This document shows positions 34,950-44,231 of a DNA stretch of 64,000 bases, piece by piece. The stretch is from Burkholderia pyrrocinia (GTDB lineage: Bacteria > Pseudomonadota > Gammaproteobacteria > Burkholderiales > Burkholderiaceae). Position numbers and translations under genes: made by a program. Within the stretch, counting starts at the first letter, position 1; every line of letters starts with the position of its first letter. The stretch spans positions 310,001-374,000 of the forward strand of contig NZ_CP094460.1 of NCBI RefSeq assembly GCF_022809715.1, read 5' to 3'. The notes beneath the pieces are model-generated. The model searched no databases, was not told the DNA's origin, and saw nothing but the letters and a program-made list of their open reading frames with translations.

Positions 34950-36198
34950 GTTGAATGCCTCGGTCGGGGCTGACCCATACGGCCCGCTTGCCGCGGCCCC
35001 GCAACACGACGGCGGGCAGGGCGACGACGGTGGTGATCATGCTGATCAGCCAGAAGGCCACGGGATACCAGACGGTGTCCAGGAAATACATCAGGAGTTT
35101 TTCGTCGTAACGACGGTCGATCATGCTGCCGATGATCAGCTGCAGGATGCAGGTGGCGACCAGCAGCATCCCGTGCCAGTGCGGCACGACCGATACGTGC
35201 CAGTCCAGCGGCAACGGATGGAAGACATCGACGAGCGCGAGCAGCAGGATGAACGACATCGAGTAGGCCCATGCGATGCCGATCAGGTATTCGACGAACA
35301 GCGGCCACATCATCATCTGCGTCGGCCGTGCGAGCGTGCCCGCATACTTCATCAGCACCTGGATGCCGCCTTTTGCCCAGCGCAGCCGCTGCCGGTACAG
35401 CCCCTTCACCGTTTCGGGCATCAGGATCCAGCTCAGTGCGTGCGGTTCGTATACAACGCGCCAGTCGCGGCACTGCAGTTTCCAGCTGATGTCGATGTCC
35501 TCGGTCAGCATGTCCGAGCTCCAGTAGCCGACGTCGGCGAGCGCGGTCTTGCGGAACATCGTGATGACGCCCGATACCGTGAAGATGCGGCCGTACACCT
35601 GCTGCGTGCGCTTGATCAGCCCGACGATCGACGAGAATTCGCCGACCTGCATGCGGCCGAGCAGCGACGTGCGCGTGCGGATGCGCGGGTTGCCGGTCAC
35701 GGCGCCGACGCCGGGATCGGTCAGGAAGTGCTCGAGCATCCAGCCGATCGCGTCGTGCGCGAGCAGCGAATCGCCGTCGATGCACAGCAGGTATTCCGCG
35801 TTCGATACGGCCGCCGCGGTCGTGAGCCCGACCGCCTTGCCTTCGTTGCGCGCGTGATGGATCACGAGCAGCCGCGGGATCTCCACGGCCAGCTCGTTGA
35901 GGATCTCGCCGGTGCGGTCCTTGCTGCCGTCGTTGACCGCGATGATGTCGTAGTTCGGGTACTGCATCGCGTTCAGGTGGCCGATCACGGCGCGCGCGTT
36001 CGCGGCTTCGTTGAAGCAGGGCACGATGATCGAGATCTTCGGAATGCCGCTCGACGCGATCGTCCGCGTCGACAGCACACGACCCTCTTCGAGCAGGAAG
36101 TAGTGCACGACGCCGCCGATCATCCACAGATACGACATGAAGAACGGGTAGTAGAAGACGAAATCCTGCAGGCGCTGGATGATGCTGTGGGTCGTCAT
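34927..36198 (-). CDS. pgaC: Poly-beta-1,6-N-acetylglucosamine synthase
   Basis: 423 residues. Family 2 processive glycosyltransferase: one N-terminal membrane helix, the catalytic domain with ISIIVPCFNE, AVNDGSKD, CIDGDSLL (DxD), TEDIDISWKL and QRLRWAKGG (the Q-x2-RW motif), then three or four C-terminal helices. It polymerises UDP-GlcNAc into PNAG while moving it across the inner membrane. The ATG at 36198 overlaps the pgaB stop by four bases. Confidence 0.96.
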   Translation of the reverse strand: MTTHSIIQRLQDFVFYYPFFMSYLWMIGGVVHYFLLEEGRVLSTRTIASSGIPKISIIVPCFNEAANARAVIGHLNAMQYPNYDIIAVNDGSKDRTGEILNELAVEIPRLLVIHHARNEGKAVGLTTAAAVSNAEYLLCIDGDSLLAHDAIGWMLEHFLTDPGVGAVTGNPRIRTRTSLLGRMQVGEFSSIVGLIKRTQQVYGRIFTVSGVITMFRKTALADVGYWSSDMLTEDIDISWKLQCRDWRVVYEPHALSWILMPETVKGLYRQRLRWAKGGIQVLMKYAGTLARPTQMMMWPLFVEYLIGIAWAYSMSFILLLALVDVFHPLPLDWHVSVVPHWHGMLLVATCILQLIIGSMIDRRYDEKLLMYFLDTVWYPVAFWLISMITTVVALPAVVLRGRGKRAVWVSPDRGIQHEERTDY

Positions 36199-38285
36199 GG
36201 TGTCTTCGTCCCCTGCGGATGCTGCCCGTGCATCAACGCGTTGATCGACGTCGGATCGAGCCGCGACTTCAGCGACATCACGTCGCGCATCGTGTCGAGA
36301 TCCGGCTGGTTGTTCAGGAATTTGTCCGGGTAGTAGCCGAAGTTCACCGCGCCCTTGCTGCGCAGCCGCCGCATCTGCGCGATCAGCGCGCTGCCGGAAA
36401 TGTCCTTGCGCTCGCGCCAGTCGTACGACTGCAGTTCGAACACGGTGCGCGCGAGGCCGCGCTGTTTCGCGCGGACGGCGCCGACGAGCTGGTCCATCCA
36501 GCGCTGGGGGTCCGGCGCCTGTTCCATGTACGGCATCGCCATCAGCGCGACGAAGTCGTAGGTGGCGAGGAAATCGTCGTAGTTCTGCGCGTACCACGCT
36601 TCGGACTCGGGCTTCAGCACCGGCAGCGCGAAGATGTTGCGCGCGGTCAGCACGTCGCCCGCGTTCTGGTTCGCGAGCACGATCTGTTCGAGCTGGCGCG
36701 TCAGGTCGATCAGGTAGCGCGTCTTCTGCCGCGTCCAGCGGCTCATCAGGTCCGGCGTCGCGCGGATCTTGCCGATGTCGGCCGGCAGCCCCCACTGCGA
36801 ATACGTGCTCAGCGCGTGCCGGCCCGCATCCTCGTAATCGTCGAGCACGGCGTCGTCGCTGAACAGGATGCCGCCGAACGACGCGTACTTGCCGAGATCC
36901 TCGTAGATCTGCTCGATCATCAGCCGTGCTTGCGGATCGAACGGGCTCAGCCGGTACACGCGCGAGCCGTTTTCGCGCGCGGGCGCGCCGCCGTATGCGC
37001 TGACGGCCTCGAGCCCGCGATGCTTGTCGGCCGGCGGGCGGAACGCCAGCACCGGCATCCATGCGTACACCTGCACGTTGGCGCGCGTGTTGAGCTGCCA
37101 CGCGGCGCGCGAGAACAGGTCCGCGCGCATCGGCAGGTGCCGGTTCGGGAAGTACAGCGATTCCGCGACGCCCGTGCCCTTCGGATCGGCGAACGCCTGC
37201 AGGTACACCGATTTCGGCTGCATCCGGTAGATGCGCTCGATGAGCTTGCCGAGATTCGTTTCCTGCCGCGCCGGATCCGGATCGTAGACCTGGTCGAGAT
37301 CGACCTGCACGACGCGCTCGGGGATGTCGACGTCGCCGCGGTTGGTCGCCGGCTCGCGCATCGACCGCTCGAACCCGCCGATGTCGACGTCGTACATCAT
37401 CAGGATCCGCCGCAGCCGGTCGAGCGGCACGTCCGGCGTATTCGGGCCGGCGTCGAGGCTGAACTGGATGTCCATGCCGAGCGACGTCGAAATCTTGCGC
37501 ACGGGCTGGTTTTCCGCGCCGTATGGCCAGACCATCGAGCGTGCGACGATGCCGGTGCGTTCGCGAATCTGCCGCACGCATGTCTGAAGGTCGTCATGCA
37601 CGCGGGCTTCGAACTCCGCATCGGTTTCATAGCGCTTCTCGTTCTGGAGGTACAGGTGCGACGTGGTGGCCGGCAACTCGTTGCCCTGCGGATTCGCGAC
37701 CGCGCCGTGATGGAGGTTGTGCGTGTGGCACGCGAGCTCGACGAGATTCGACTTGCCGACCTTCTGCACCTCGTCCCACGACATGAAGTAGTCGCGCGGC
37801 ATCTGGACCCTGTCGCTGATGCGGATCGGCGTATCCGGCGGCGCGTCGATCCATGCGGTGACGATGCCCATCACGGCCGGATACTTGAAGCGCTCGAGCA
37901 GCGGCAGGACTTTCGTGTAGTGGCTGCGGTAGCCGTCGTCGAACGTGAGCAGCACCGCGCGCGGCGGCAGCGGCTTGCCGCCGTGCCGCGACGCCTCGAT
38001 CTGCTTGACCGTGACGGTGTGATAGTTGTTGGTCTGCAGCCACGAGAAGATGGCGGTCAGCGTACCGGTGTCGACCGCGTACGGATCGACCATCGTCGAC
38101 GTGGCGAACGTCGACAGCAGGTTGTCGCGCACGTCGTGCAGGCAGATCACGCGGAACGTCTTGCCGTCGACGGGATCGGACGGCGGCAGCAGGTCGATCA
38201 TCCGCGCATTCGTCACGCCCGGGAACAACGAACAGGCCGCAAACGTGCCGAGGCATCCGCACATGAAGAACCGTCTGGATTGCAT
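36195..38285 (-). CDS. pgaB: PNAG N-deacetylase, lipoprotein PgaB
   Basis: 696 residues. A lipoprotein-like N-terminus (FMCGCLGTFAACS) is followed by a family-4 carbohydrate esterase domain with LLTFDDGYRS and the zinc motif CHTHNLHHG, and a C-terminal glycoside-hydrolase-like domain (YAWMPVLAF, ILFSDDAVLDDYED). It removes a fraction of acetyl groups from PNAG in the periplasm, needed for export through PgaA; the C-terminal domain can cut the partly deacetylated polymer. 15 bases after pgaA. Confidence 0.96.
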   Translation of the reverse strand: MQSRRFFMCGCLGTFAACSLFPGVTNARMIDLLPPSDPVDGKTFRVICLHDVRDNLLSTFATSTMVDPYAVDTGTLTAIFSWLQTNNYHTVTVKQIEASRHGGKPLPPRAVLLTFDDGYRSHYTKVLPLLERFKYPAVMGIVTAWIDAPPDTPIRISDRVQMPRDYFMSWDEVQKVGKSNLVELACHTHNLHHGAVANPQGNELPATTSHLYLQNEKRYETDAEFEARVHDDLQTCVRQIRERTGIVARSMVWPYGAENQPVRKISTSLGMDIQFSLDAGPNTPDVPLDRLRRILMMYDVDIGGFERSMREPATNRGDVDIPERVVQVDLDQVYDPDPARQETNLGKLIERIYRMQPKSVYLQAFADPKGTGVAESLYFPNRHLPMRADLFSRAAWQLNTRANVQVYAWMPVLAFRPPADKHRGLEAVSAYGGAPARENGSRVYRLSPFDPQARLMIEQIYEDLGKYASFGGILFSDDAVLDDYEDAGRHALSTYSQWGLPADIGKIRATPDLMSRWTRQKTRYLIDLTRQLEQIVLANQNAGDVLTARNIFALPVLKPESEAWYAQNYDDFLATYDFVALMAMPYMEQAPDPQRWMDQLVGAVRAKQRGLARTVFELQSYDWRERKDISGSALIAQMRRLRSKGAVNFGYYPDKFLNNQPDLDTMRDVMSLKSRLDPTSINALMHGQHPQGTKTP

Positions 38286-38300
38286 CGTTCGAGCTCCTTT

Positions 38301-40628
38301 CTAAAACGGCAGGTTGAGCGACAGGAAGCCGGTTTCGGAACGCTCGCGCTGGCCGTCGTACGCATGGCTGCTGACCTCGACGCCGTAGGTCAGCGTGATG
38401 TCGTGCTTGAACGTCCACGTGTGCGCGAGGCGGGCGCTCCACAGCGGACTGGTGCCGAAGCCGCGCTCGTTGTATACGCCGCCGGACGCCGACAAGCGCT
38501 GCTGCAACGACATGTCGCCCTTCTTCCACAGCGTCAGCTGATGCATGACGGTCGCCGCGGCAGCGTAGTCGCGGCCCGGGCTGAAGTAGGGCGCGTCCCG
38601 CCGCGTGTTGCTGTCGGTGCCGAGATTCAGCGACACGTTGACGAGCTGGTTCGCGGACGTATATACGCGCTGCGTACCCGTCGCGGAAATCTCCTGGTGC
38701 AGGTTCGAATCGCTGTAGCGGCTCACGCCGTAGCTCAGCCTGACTTCGCGGCGGTCGTTCTGGCGATACACGACCTCGACGTTCGCCGAGCGGCCCCAGA
38801 TGTGCGCGAGATACGCCTTCCACGGCAGCGAGTTGTCGTTGGAGTCGAGCGCGCCGCTGACCGTCCAGTAATCGTTGAGGTTGTACGTGATGGAGCCGCG
38901 GCCGCCCGTGCGCCCGTCGCTGCCGAACGAACGCGTGACTTCGCCCTGGATCGTGAGCGGCCCGTGCCGGTAGTCGCCGCCGACACCCGTGCGCGTGCGG
39001 CTGACGCTGCCGGCGTCGGTTTGCGCATGGCCGAAGAACGTGTGGGAAAACACGCGCCAGTTGTCGCCGAACGGTTGCGAATACACATAGCTGTCGGACG
39101 AGAAGCTGTTGTCGGCCAGTGCGCTGTTGCCGTGCTCGAAGCTCAGGTCGGTCGTGAACAAGGGGCTGCGGTACGCGTTGTAGTCGCGCTTGAACGCGCG
39201 CACGGAGCCGCTGTCCGGGAACGTGTTGCCGAAGGTCTGGTCGACGCTCTTCGCGGTCGCGTAGTCGTCGGCCGTCAGCGATGCGCGGCCGAGCCCCGCG
39301 AGCATTTCCACGTTGTCAGGGTGGTCGGTCAGCGACGCGCGATACATCGCGATCGCCTGGCGCGGATGCGACTGGCCCGAAACGGCGTCGGCGTGCGCGG
39401 CGCGGACCTCGGCATTGAACGGCACTTCCTTCTCGAGCTTTTCCAGCGCGGCGATCCCTTCTTCAACCCGGCCCGTATAGATCAGGTATTGCGCCTGCAG
39501 CCGGTAGTAGCGCAGGTAGTCGTCGTTTTCCGGCCCCCAGGTCCGCACCTGGTTGGCCGGCGGCAGCGATTTGCCCATGTCGTCGAGCACCCGGCTCGCA
39601 TCCGCCGCGCGTGCCTGGTCGACGTACGACCAGAACAGCCCCTCGCGCAATTCGATCGGACGCGTGCGCGCGCCGTACAGGAAGCCGCGCGTCGCACGGT
39701 CCGTCGGCGATGCGGTCGCCTGCGTCAGCGCGCGCTGGTACACGGCGTTGGCCTTGCCCGGTTCGCTCAGGTACAGGTACGCGTCGCCGACGGCCGCCAG
39801 CGCGTCGATCGAGATTTCCGCATCCGGCGGAATCGTCTCGAACGTCGCGACGGCCGTCTTCATTTCGCCGCGCGCGGCGTAGGCGATCGTCCGGTCGCCG
39901 GCGAGCGCCGTCCTGACCTGCGAATACTCGGGCGTGGCGGGCATCCGCTTGTCGAGGTCGTCCGCGGCGCGCAATGCGCTGTCGAGCCCGTCGAAGCGGT
40001 CGGCGCTCGTCATCGAGCGCGACTTGTCGCGTCCGCCGCGCACCTGCTGGCGAATCGACAGTTCCTCGAGCTGCGCGAGATCGACGGCGGAGAAGACGTC
40101 CGGGCGCGCTTTCGCTTCCTCCAGCGCCATGACCGCGCCGCCGCTCGACGCGAGCCCGAACACGTCGTTGCGGACGGTGGCCGGATCGGCGGTGCGGAGG
40201 TCGGGCATCTGCGCGTTCGGGGTTTCCGCGTCGGGGATCTGGGCGCCTGGGGGTTGGGTACCCGGTGATTGGGCACCCGGCGCCTGGGCATTCGGCATCG
40301 GCGTGCCGGGTGTCTGCGGTGTCGGCGTCTGGGCTGCGGGCGCCTGGGCATTCGGCATCTGGGCACTCGCGGCCTGCGCGATCGGGGTCGGCGCATTCGG
40401 CGGTGGCGCGTCCGGCGCGAGCGTGCCCGGTGTCGGCGCGCCCGGCGGCTTCGGATCCGGCGTACCGCTGGTTCCGGCGATTTCGCCGACGCTGCCCGGT
40501 TCCGTGTCGCCTTCGGCGGAGAAGCAGGGGCCGGACGCGACGAGCAGCAACACGAGCGGCGCATGCAGGAGGATCCGCCGGCTGGACGGGGCGACGGTGG
40601 TGCATTGTTGTTTACGATTGTTGGCCAC
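38301..40628 (-). CDS. pgaA: PNAG outer-membrane export porin PgaA
   Basis: 775 residues. Signal peptide (LLHAPLVLLLVASGPCFSA), then about 90 residues of Pro/Ala/Gln-rich degenerate repeats not seen in enteric PgaA, then TPR helices (about 145-500) and a beta-barrel from about 510 to the terminal Phe typical of outer-membrane porins. The barrel exports partly deacetylated PNAG, while the TPR part handles the polymer in the periplasm. The low-complexity stretch may act as an extended arm or vary in length between strains. Confidence 0.93.
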   Translation of the reverse strand: MANNRKQQCTTVAPSSRRILLHAPLVLLLVASGPCFSAEGDTEPGSVGEIAGTSGTPDPKPPGAPTPGTLAPDAPPPNAPTPIAQAASAQMPNAQAPAAQTPTPQTPGTPMPNAQAPGAQSPGTQPPGAQIPDAETPNAQMPDLRTADPATVRNDVFGLASSGGAVMALEEAKARPDVFSAVDLAQLEELSIRQQVRGGRDKSRSMTSADRFDGLDSALRAADDLDKRMPATPEYSQVRTALAGDRTIAYAARGEMKTAVATFETIPPDAEISIDALAAVGDAYLYLSEPGKANAVYQRALTQATASPTDRATRGFLYGARTRPIELREGLFWSYVDQARAADASRVLDDMGKSLPPANQVRTWGPENDDYLRYYRLQAQYLIYTGRVEEGIAALEKLEKEVPFNAEVRAAHADAVSGQSHPRQAIAMYRASLTDHPDNVEMLAGLGRASLTADDYATAKSVDQTFGNTFPDSGSVRAFKRDYNAYRSPLFTTDLSFEHGNSALADNSFSSDSYVYSQPFGDNWRVFSHTFFGHAQTDAGSVSRTRTGVGGDYRHGPLTIQGEVTRSFGSDGRTGGRGSITYNLNDYWTVSGALDSNDNSLPWKAYLAHIWGRSANVEVVYRQNDRREVRLSYGVSRYSDSNLHQEISATGTQRVYTSANQLVNVSLNLGTDSNTRRDAPYFSPGRDYAAAATVMHQLTLWKKGDMSLQQRLSASGGVYNERGFGTSPLWSARLAHTWTFKHDITLTYGVEVSSHAYDGQRERSETGFLSLNLPF
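40199..40475 (-). repeat. Degenerate tandem repeat inside pgaA (Pro/Ala/Gln-rich arm)
   Basis: Repeated units encode variants of PNAQAPGAQ, PGTQPPGAQ and PNAPTPIAQ. A 20-base string starting GGCGCCTGGG recurs exactly near 40280 and 40342. The repeats keep frame, so copy-number change would lengthen or shorten the arm without breaking the gene. Confidence 0.75.
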
Positions 40629-40731
40629 GGTATGTCCTCACTTCGAAACGATCACATCGGTTGCCCCCGACGATGCACGCCGTCGCTCGCCATGCTGCCG
40701 GACGGCGAGGGCCCGGTCATGCGGAACCGGC

Positions 40732-41517
40732 TTACAGGCGATTGCGGATCGCCTGCCCGAGTAACGCACGTGATTCGCTGTTCGTCGGGTCGATCGCGAG
40801 CGCCCGACTTGCGTTTTGCTCCACACAGTTCCATTCGTCGATCTGCGCGCACCAGCGCGCCTTTGCCAGCGCGCGGGCGCCTTCCAGTTCCGCGTGCGTG
40901 ACGCTTGCCGTCTGCATGCGTGCCGTGTCGGTGCCGTACGACTGTGGCTTCGGCGCGAGGTCCATGCGCTTTCTCGTGCCCGCCAGCGTCTCGGTTCGCG
41001 GTGCGCGATGCGCATCGCCGAGCCGTGCATTGGCGCGGTCATGGGCCGGCGCGGCATGCGTATTGGCCGCGAGTTTCACGGGTGGCGCATGCGACGGTTG
41101 GCGGTGTTTCGCGGCGGCGCGGGACGCTGCCCGCGGCGCGGCTTCCGGTTCGGCCGCGAGCTTGACGGGCGGCGCTGCAGCAGCGGATGGCCCCGGCGGC
41201 GCGGGCGGAGTGGCGGCCTGTGCGATCGTCGGCGCCGGCCCGGGGGCGGCCGATGTTCCGGACACGCCGGACGCAGCGGTTGCGCGGGACGTCGCGGCCA
41301 CGATCGCGTTGCGGTATTTCCCGACGGCGGTTGCGATCACGCCGGAGAAGTCGTGCGTCACGCTTGCATGGCCGAGCGCCGTGCCGCGCTCGGCATACGC
41401 GAAGACGCCGAAGATCGTGGCAAACGCGACGAAGCTGAGTGCGGCATTCTTGCCGGGACCCCAGGAGGGTTTCGACTGGCTGGCGGGCGGGTCGTCCGGT
41501 CGTTCTGCGCGAGTCAT
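40732..41517 (-). CDS. Inner-membrane protein with short TPR-like C-terminus, in the pga operon
   Basis: 261 residues from ATG 41517, which has GAGGAG upstream; the longer frame is not needed. One membrane helix at about 22-42 (NAALSFVAFATIFGVFAYA), a long Ala/Pro-rich linker in which PPVKLAA occurs twice, and a C-terminal helical pair (LEGARALAKARWCAQIDEWNCVEQ..., then LAIDPTNSESRALLG) like a single TPR unit. It lies 103 bases before pgaA. Possibly a periplasmic partner of the PNAG machinery; function unknown. Confidence 0.75.
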   Translation of the reverse strand: MTRAERPDDPPASQSKPSWGPGKNAALSFVAFATIFGVFAYAERGTALGHASVTHDFSGVIATAVGKYRNAIVAATSRATAASGVSGTSAAPGPAPTIAQAATPPAPPGPSAAAAPPVKLAAEPEAAPRAASRAAAKHRQPSHAPPVKLAANTHAAPAHDRANARLGDAHRAPRTETLAGTRKRMDLAPKPQSYGTDTARMQTASVTHAELEGARALAKARWCAQIDEWNCVEQNASRALAIDPTNSESRALLGQAIRNRL

Positions 41518-41580
41518 TCGATGCTCCTCGATTCGATACGTTGTGGTGAATGACACAATCGGAGCGGCTTCAGGCGGCGC

Positions 41581-41991
41581 TCACCATCGCAACTGCGTGG
41601 TAAGTACGCCCGTTTCGACGATCGCGAACTGCGTGGCGCCCTGGTAGGTCCCTTCGACCCGGTAGCTCGCGTCGGGCACGCTGAACAGGCAGCGCGATCC
41701 CGATGCGTTGAATTCGACGAGCACGCGGCCGTGTCGCCTCAGGCGCACCTGTACGTTGGCAAGCGGTTGCCCGGTCCGGGCCGACGCGAACGACACGCCG
41801 AGGTTGTACGGACGGCCGTCGGGGGGAAGCGGCGCGGTACCGTCGATTTGTGCATCGCCGCAGATATACGAAATCACATAGCGGCCTGAGCCGGAACCGG
41901 ACGCGGGTGTCTGGGCCGTGGCATTCAGGCAGAGCGCGGATACGACGACGCTCAGGAAAGGGCGAGCATGTTGTCGAAACGAGGAAGACAT
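41581..41991 (-). CDS. Small secreted protein, first gene of the pga run
   Basis: 136 residues. An N-terminal signal peptide (FLSVVVSALCLNATA) precedes a beta-rich body with LGVSFASARTGQPLANVQVRLRR, similar to carboxypeptidase-regulatory-like or transthyretin-like folds. Cys in YICGDAQ and SRCLFSV may form a disulfide. GGGAGG lies before the ATG. It faces a long AT-rich region, so it is the probable first gene of the pga operon. No family assigned with confidence. Confidence 0.75.
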   Translation of the reverse strand: MSSSFRQHARPFLSVVVSALCLNATAQTPASGSGSGRYVISYICGDAQIDGTAPLPPDGRPYNLGVSFASARTGQPLANVQVRLRRHGRVLVEFNASGSRCLFSVPDASYRVEGTYQGATQFAIVETGVLTTQLRW

Positions 41992-42711
41992 TGCAACCTC
42001 CCGTCCGGAATCAATGGCAGCGCATTTATTCCGGGTCTCCGAGTCAAATTTTCCAACATTCTTTTTGCGACACGCTATTGATACACGATGGATTTTGAAT
42101 CAACAACCGCGTGTGGCTTGAATGGAACGGCTCTGAAAGATATTATCTAAACAGGATTGCGACAGATTTGTATGACCCGCTTACCGCTGAAGAAAGTCGA
42201 TATTGCCAGATATGAATATTGCTTTCGGTACGGCTGATCGAGCACGCATTGAATCAAGTCGGAGGTATTGAAGTTCGTACCGAAAAATAATGACTGATAA
42301 AAGAAAGTTTTGCGCCTGTGTTCGAGGCGAATCGATGAATTTCAGACACAGGTTACGCGATTTTAAATGGGGCGAGACATCTTTTTTGATATTCGTTTCG
42401 TTACATGCAAATAGAAACTTTTTATTTGTTCTGTAACAGGGTATTTCTGATATGAAAATAAGAAGAGATATTCGGGATCGGCGCGACGGGCTTAAAGGAT
42501 GCTATTTTGAATCGCAAACGTTTGCATTTTATTCGATATCGATTCCATGCCTGCAAAGTGATTTCGCGGGCTGCGGCAGGATTGCCGATTGCTGCAGGAA
42601 AGGAGGCCGCGTTCGATATGAAGCGGCGCGACCCACAGGCACGCGGACGCAGCATTGCCCGGGATCGCACCCGCACCCGCGCCGTTGACGCGCACGGCGC
42701 GGACGCGAATG
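41992..42711. other. AT-rich 720-base region upstream of the pga operon
   Basis: Non-coding and much richer in A and T than its surroundings, especially 42000-42560. It contains a ten-base inverted repeat, TTTCGGTACG at 42223-42232 and CGTACCGAAA at 42276-42285, 43 bases apart. A small frame at 42452-42688 has Cys/Arg-rich content and no support. The region must hold the pga promoter and probably its regulatory sites. Confidence 0.6.
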
Positions 42712-43707
42712 TCAGCGGCTGCCGCCCGCGCTTCGCCGCGCGATGCGCATCGCCGGCGCGGCCGCTTGCTCGGCACCGCTCGCGCCTTCGGTCGCCGTGC
42801 GCGGCCGGTTCATGATGTAGCTCCACAGCTGCTCGGCCGCGAGCCCGCGCTTGCGCGCGGATCGATACAGGCGGATTTCGAGTTCGGTGATCCAGTCCCC
42901 GGAACCCGCGCATACGAGCGTGCCGTCCGCGAGCTCCTTCTCGACGCAGCTTTCGGGCAGCCAGCCGATCCCGTGCCCGGCCACGACCATGCCCTTCAAT
43001 GCCTCGGACATATGCGTCTCGAAGCACCGGTGCAGCACATACGGCTCGGTCGCATTCAGCAGCAGCATCTCGACGATGTTCCCGAGAAACGCGCCCGACG
43101 AATAGGCGAGCAGCGGCAGCGGGGCATCGGGCGTACCCGGCAGCTGGAATACGGGCTTGCCGCGCGCGTCGGGCGTCGACACCGGCAGGATCCGCTCGAC
43201 GCCGAGGCTGACGAACGGGAAGTGGTTCGGGTCGAGCACGATCGGTAACTGCGGATGGTGATAGCCGAGCAGCAGGTCGCATTCACCTTCGACGAGCTGC
43301 TGCACGCCTTCCGGCACGTTCACCGCGTTCACGCGCGCGGTCACGTGGCCGACCTCGCCGTTGAGCTGCTTGAGCCATTCGGGAAACAGCGTGAAAACCA
43401 GCGTGTGCGCGACGGCAAAACGCACGACCTGGTCGCTGGCCGCGAACTGGTCGTAGCCGTTCACGAGATTGCGCGCCGCATACATGCTGCGCAGGATGTC
43501 CGCGGCGAGCCCGCGGAACATCTGTCCGGCCGGCGTCAGCGTGATCGGGTTGATGCTCCGGTCGACCAGCTTCGCGTCCATCCAGGTTTCGAGTGCGGCG
43601 ATTCGTCTGCTGAATGCAGACTGCGTCAGGTGCCGGTTACGCGCGGCACGGGAAAAGCTCTTGGTATCCGCAAGGCTCAGGAAATCTTCCAGCCACTTTG
43701 CTTCCAT
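42712..43707 (-). CDS. LysR-family regulator (HypT/YjiE-like N-terminus)
   Basis: 331 residues. The DNA-binding part (EAKWLEDFLSLADTKSFSRA, RHLTQSAFSRRIAALE) matches the LysR branch that includes the hypochlorite sensor HypT of E. coli. The effector domain is ordinary and the Ala/Arg-rich tail (EQAAAPAMRIARRSAGG) is extra. It contains Cys residues (GECDLL, HRCFE, ESCVEK), but no Met- or Cys-based sensing can be claimed. It is divergent from the ATP-grasp operon across a 590-base region and may or may not control it. Confidence 0.9.
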   Translation of the reverse strand: MEAKWLEDFLSLADTKSFSRAARNRHLTQSAFSRRIAALETWMDAKLVDRSINPITLTPAGQMFRGLAADILRSMYAARNLVNGYDQFAASDQVVRFAVAHTLVFTLFPEWLKQLNGEVGHVTARVNAVNVPEGVQQLVEGECDLLLGYHHPQLPIVLDPNHFPFVSLGVERILPVSTPDARGKPVFQLPGTPDAPLPLLAYSSGAFLGNIVEMLLLNATEPYVLHRCFETHMSEALKGMVVAGHGIGWLPESCVEKELADGTLVCAGSGDWITELEIRLYRSARKRGLAAEQLWSYIMNRPRTATEGASGAEQAAAPAMRIARRSAGGSR

Positions 43708-44051
43708 TTCGATCTTCGCTTTTTATAGTCGGGCGCCGGGAGGGCGGCGGCGGCGCCGCTTCGCTGCAACAATTTTCTAGCGTACCGCGCCTCGCGTCGG
43801 TCGTCCCGATGTTTTTTTTCGATGGGTGTCAGTCGAAATATGCATGGGCGTTGTCGGCGGGATTACGGCTGCATAGCGTTGAGGTGCCGGACCCGGCTAA
43901 CCGGTTAGTTCATCGCGTCGAACTGCCGGTGCGGCCGCAGACGGTACTTCCCCAGGGCCGGCCGCGCGGTGCGCGTGCCGGCCCGCCTTCCCGCCCTTCG
44001 GTGCAGGCGGCCGGCGATCCGGCGGCCGGCGCTCCGGGCGGGCCGTCTTTT

Positions 44052-44071
44052 TGTGCAGTGCAGATTGCACA
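44052..44071. promoter_or_regulatory. Candidate upstream activator site for the sigma-54 promoter
   Basis: Inverted repeat TGTGCA-N8-TGCACA, about 165 bases upstream of the -24 element, the usual distance for an enhancer-binding activator. The arms point the opposite way from the NtrC consensus, so the protein that binds is not identified. Confidence 0.4.
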
Positions 44072-44231
44072 TTCGTGACACGCGGGAGAACTATGTTCGG
44101 CAGACGCGGCGCAGCATCGGCCGTGCGCGATCGCGGCGCATCGATGCCGCCATCGGCGTCGCGTACCGCACCGTAATGGTGCGGCAGGCCGCGCGGGCAT
44201 GCCCGGCGCGGCGCAAAAGGGGGGATATCGC

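Noticed and set aside
36219..40268. 1349-codon + strand open frame opposite pgaA and pgaB
   Set aside because: Shadow of the pga genes; no ribosome site and no recognisable domain.
42452..42688. Small + strand ORF upstream of the LysR gene
   Set aside because: Cys/Arg/His-rich translation and weak ribosome site in AT-rich non-coding DNA.
44052..44080. NtrC-binding site upstream of the sigma-54 promoter
   Set aside because: The half-sites TGTGCA and TGCACA are in the opposite orientation to the NtrC consensus; kept only as an unidentified inverted repeat.
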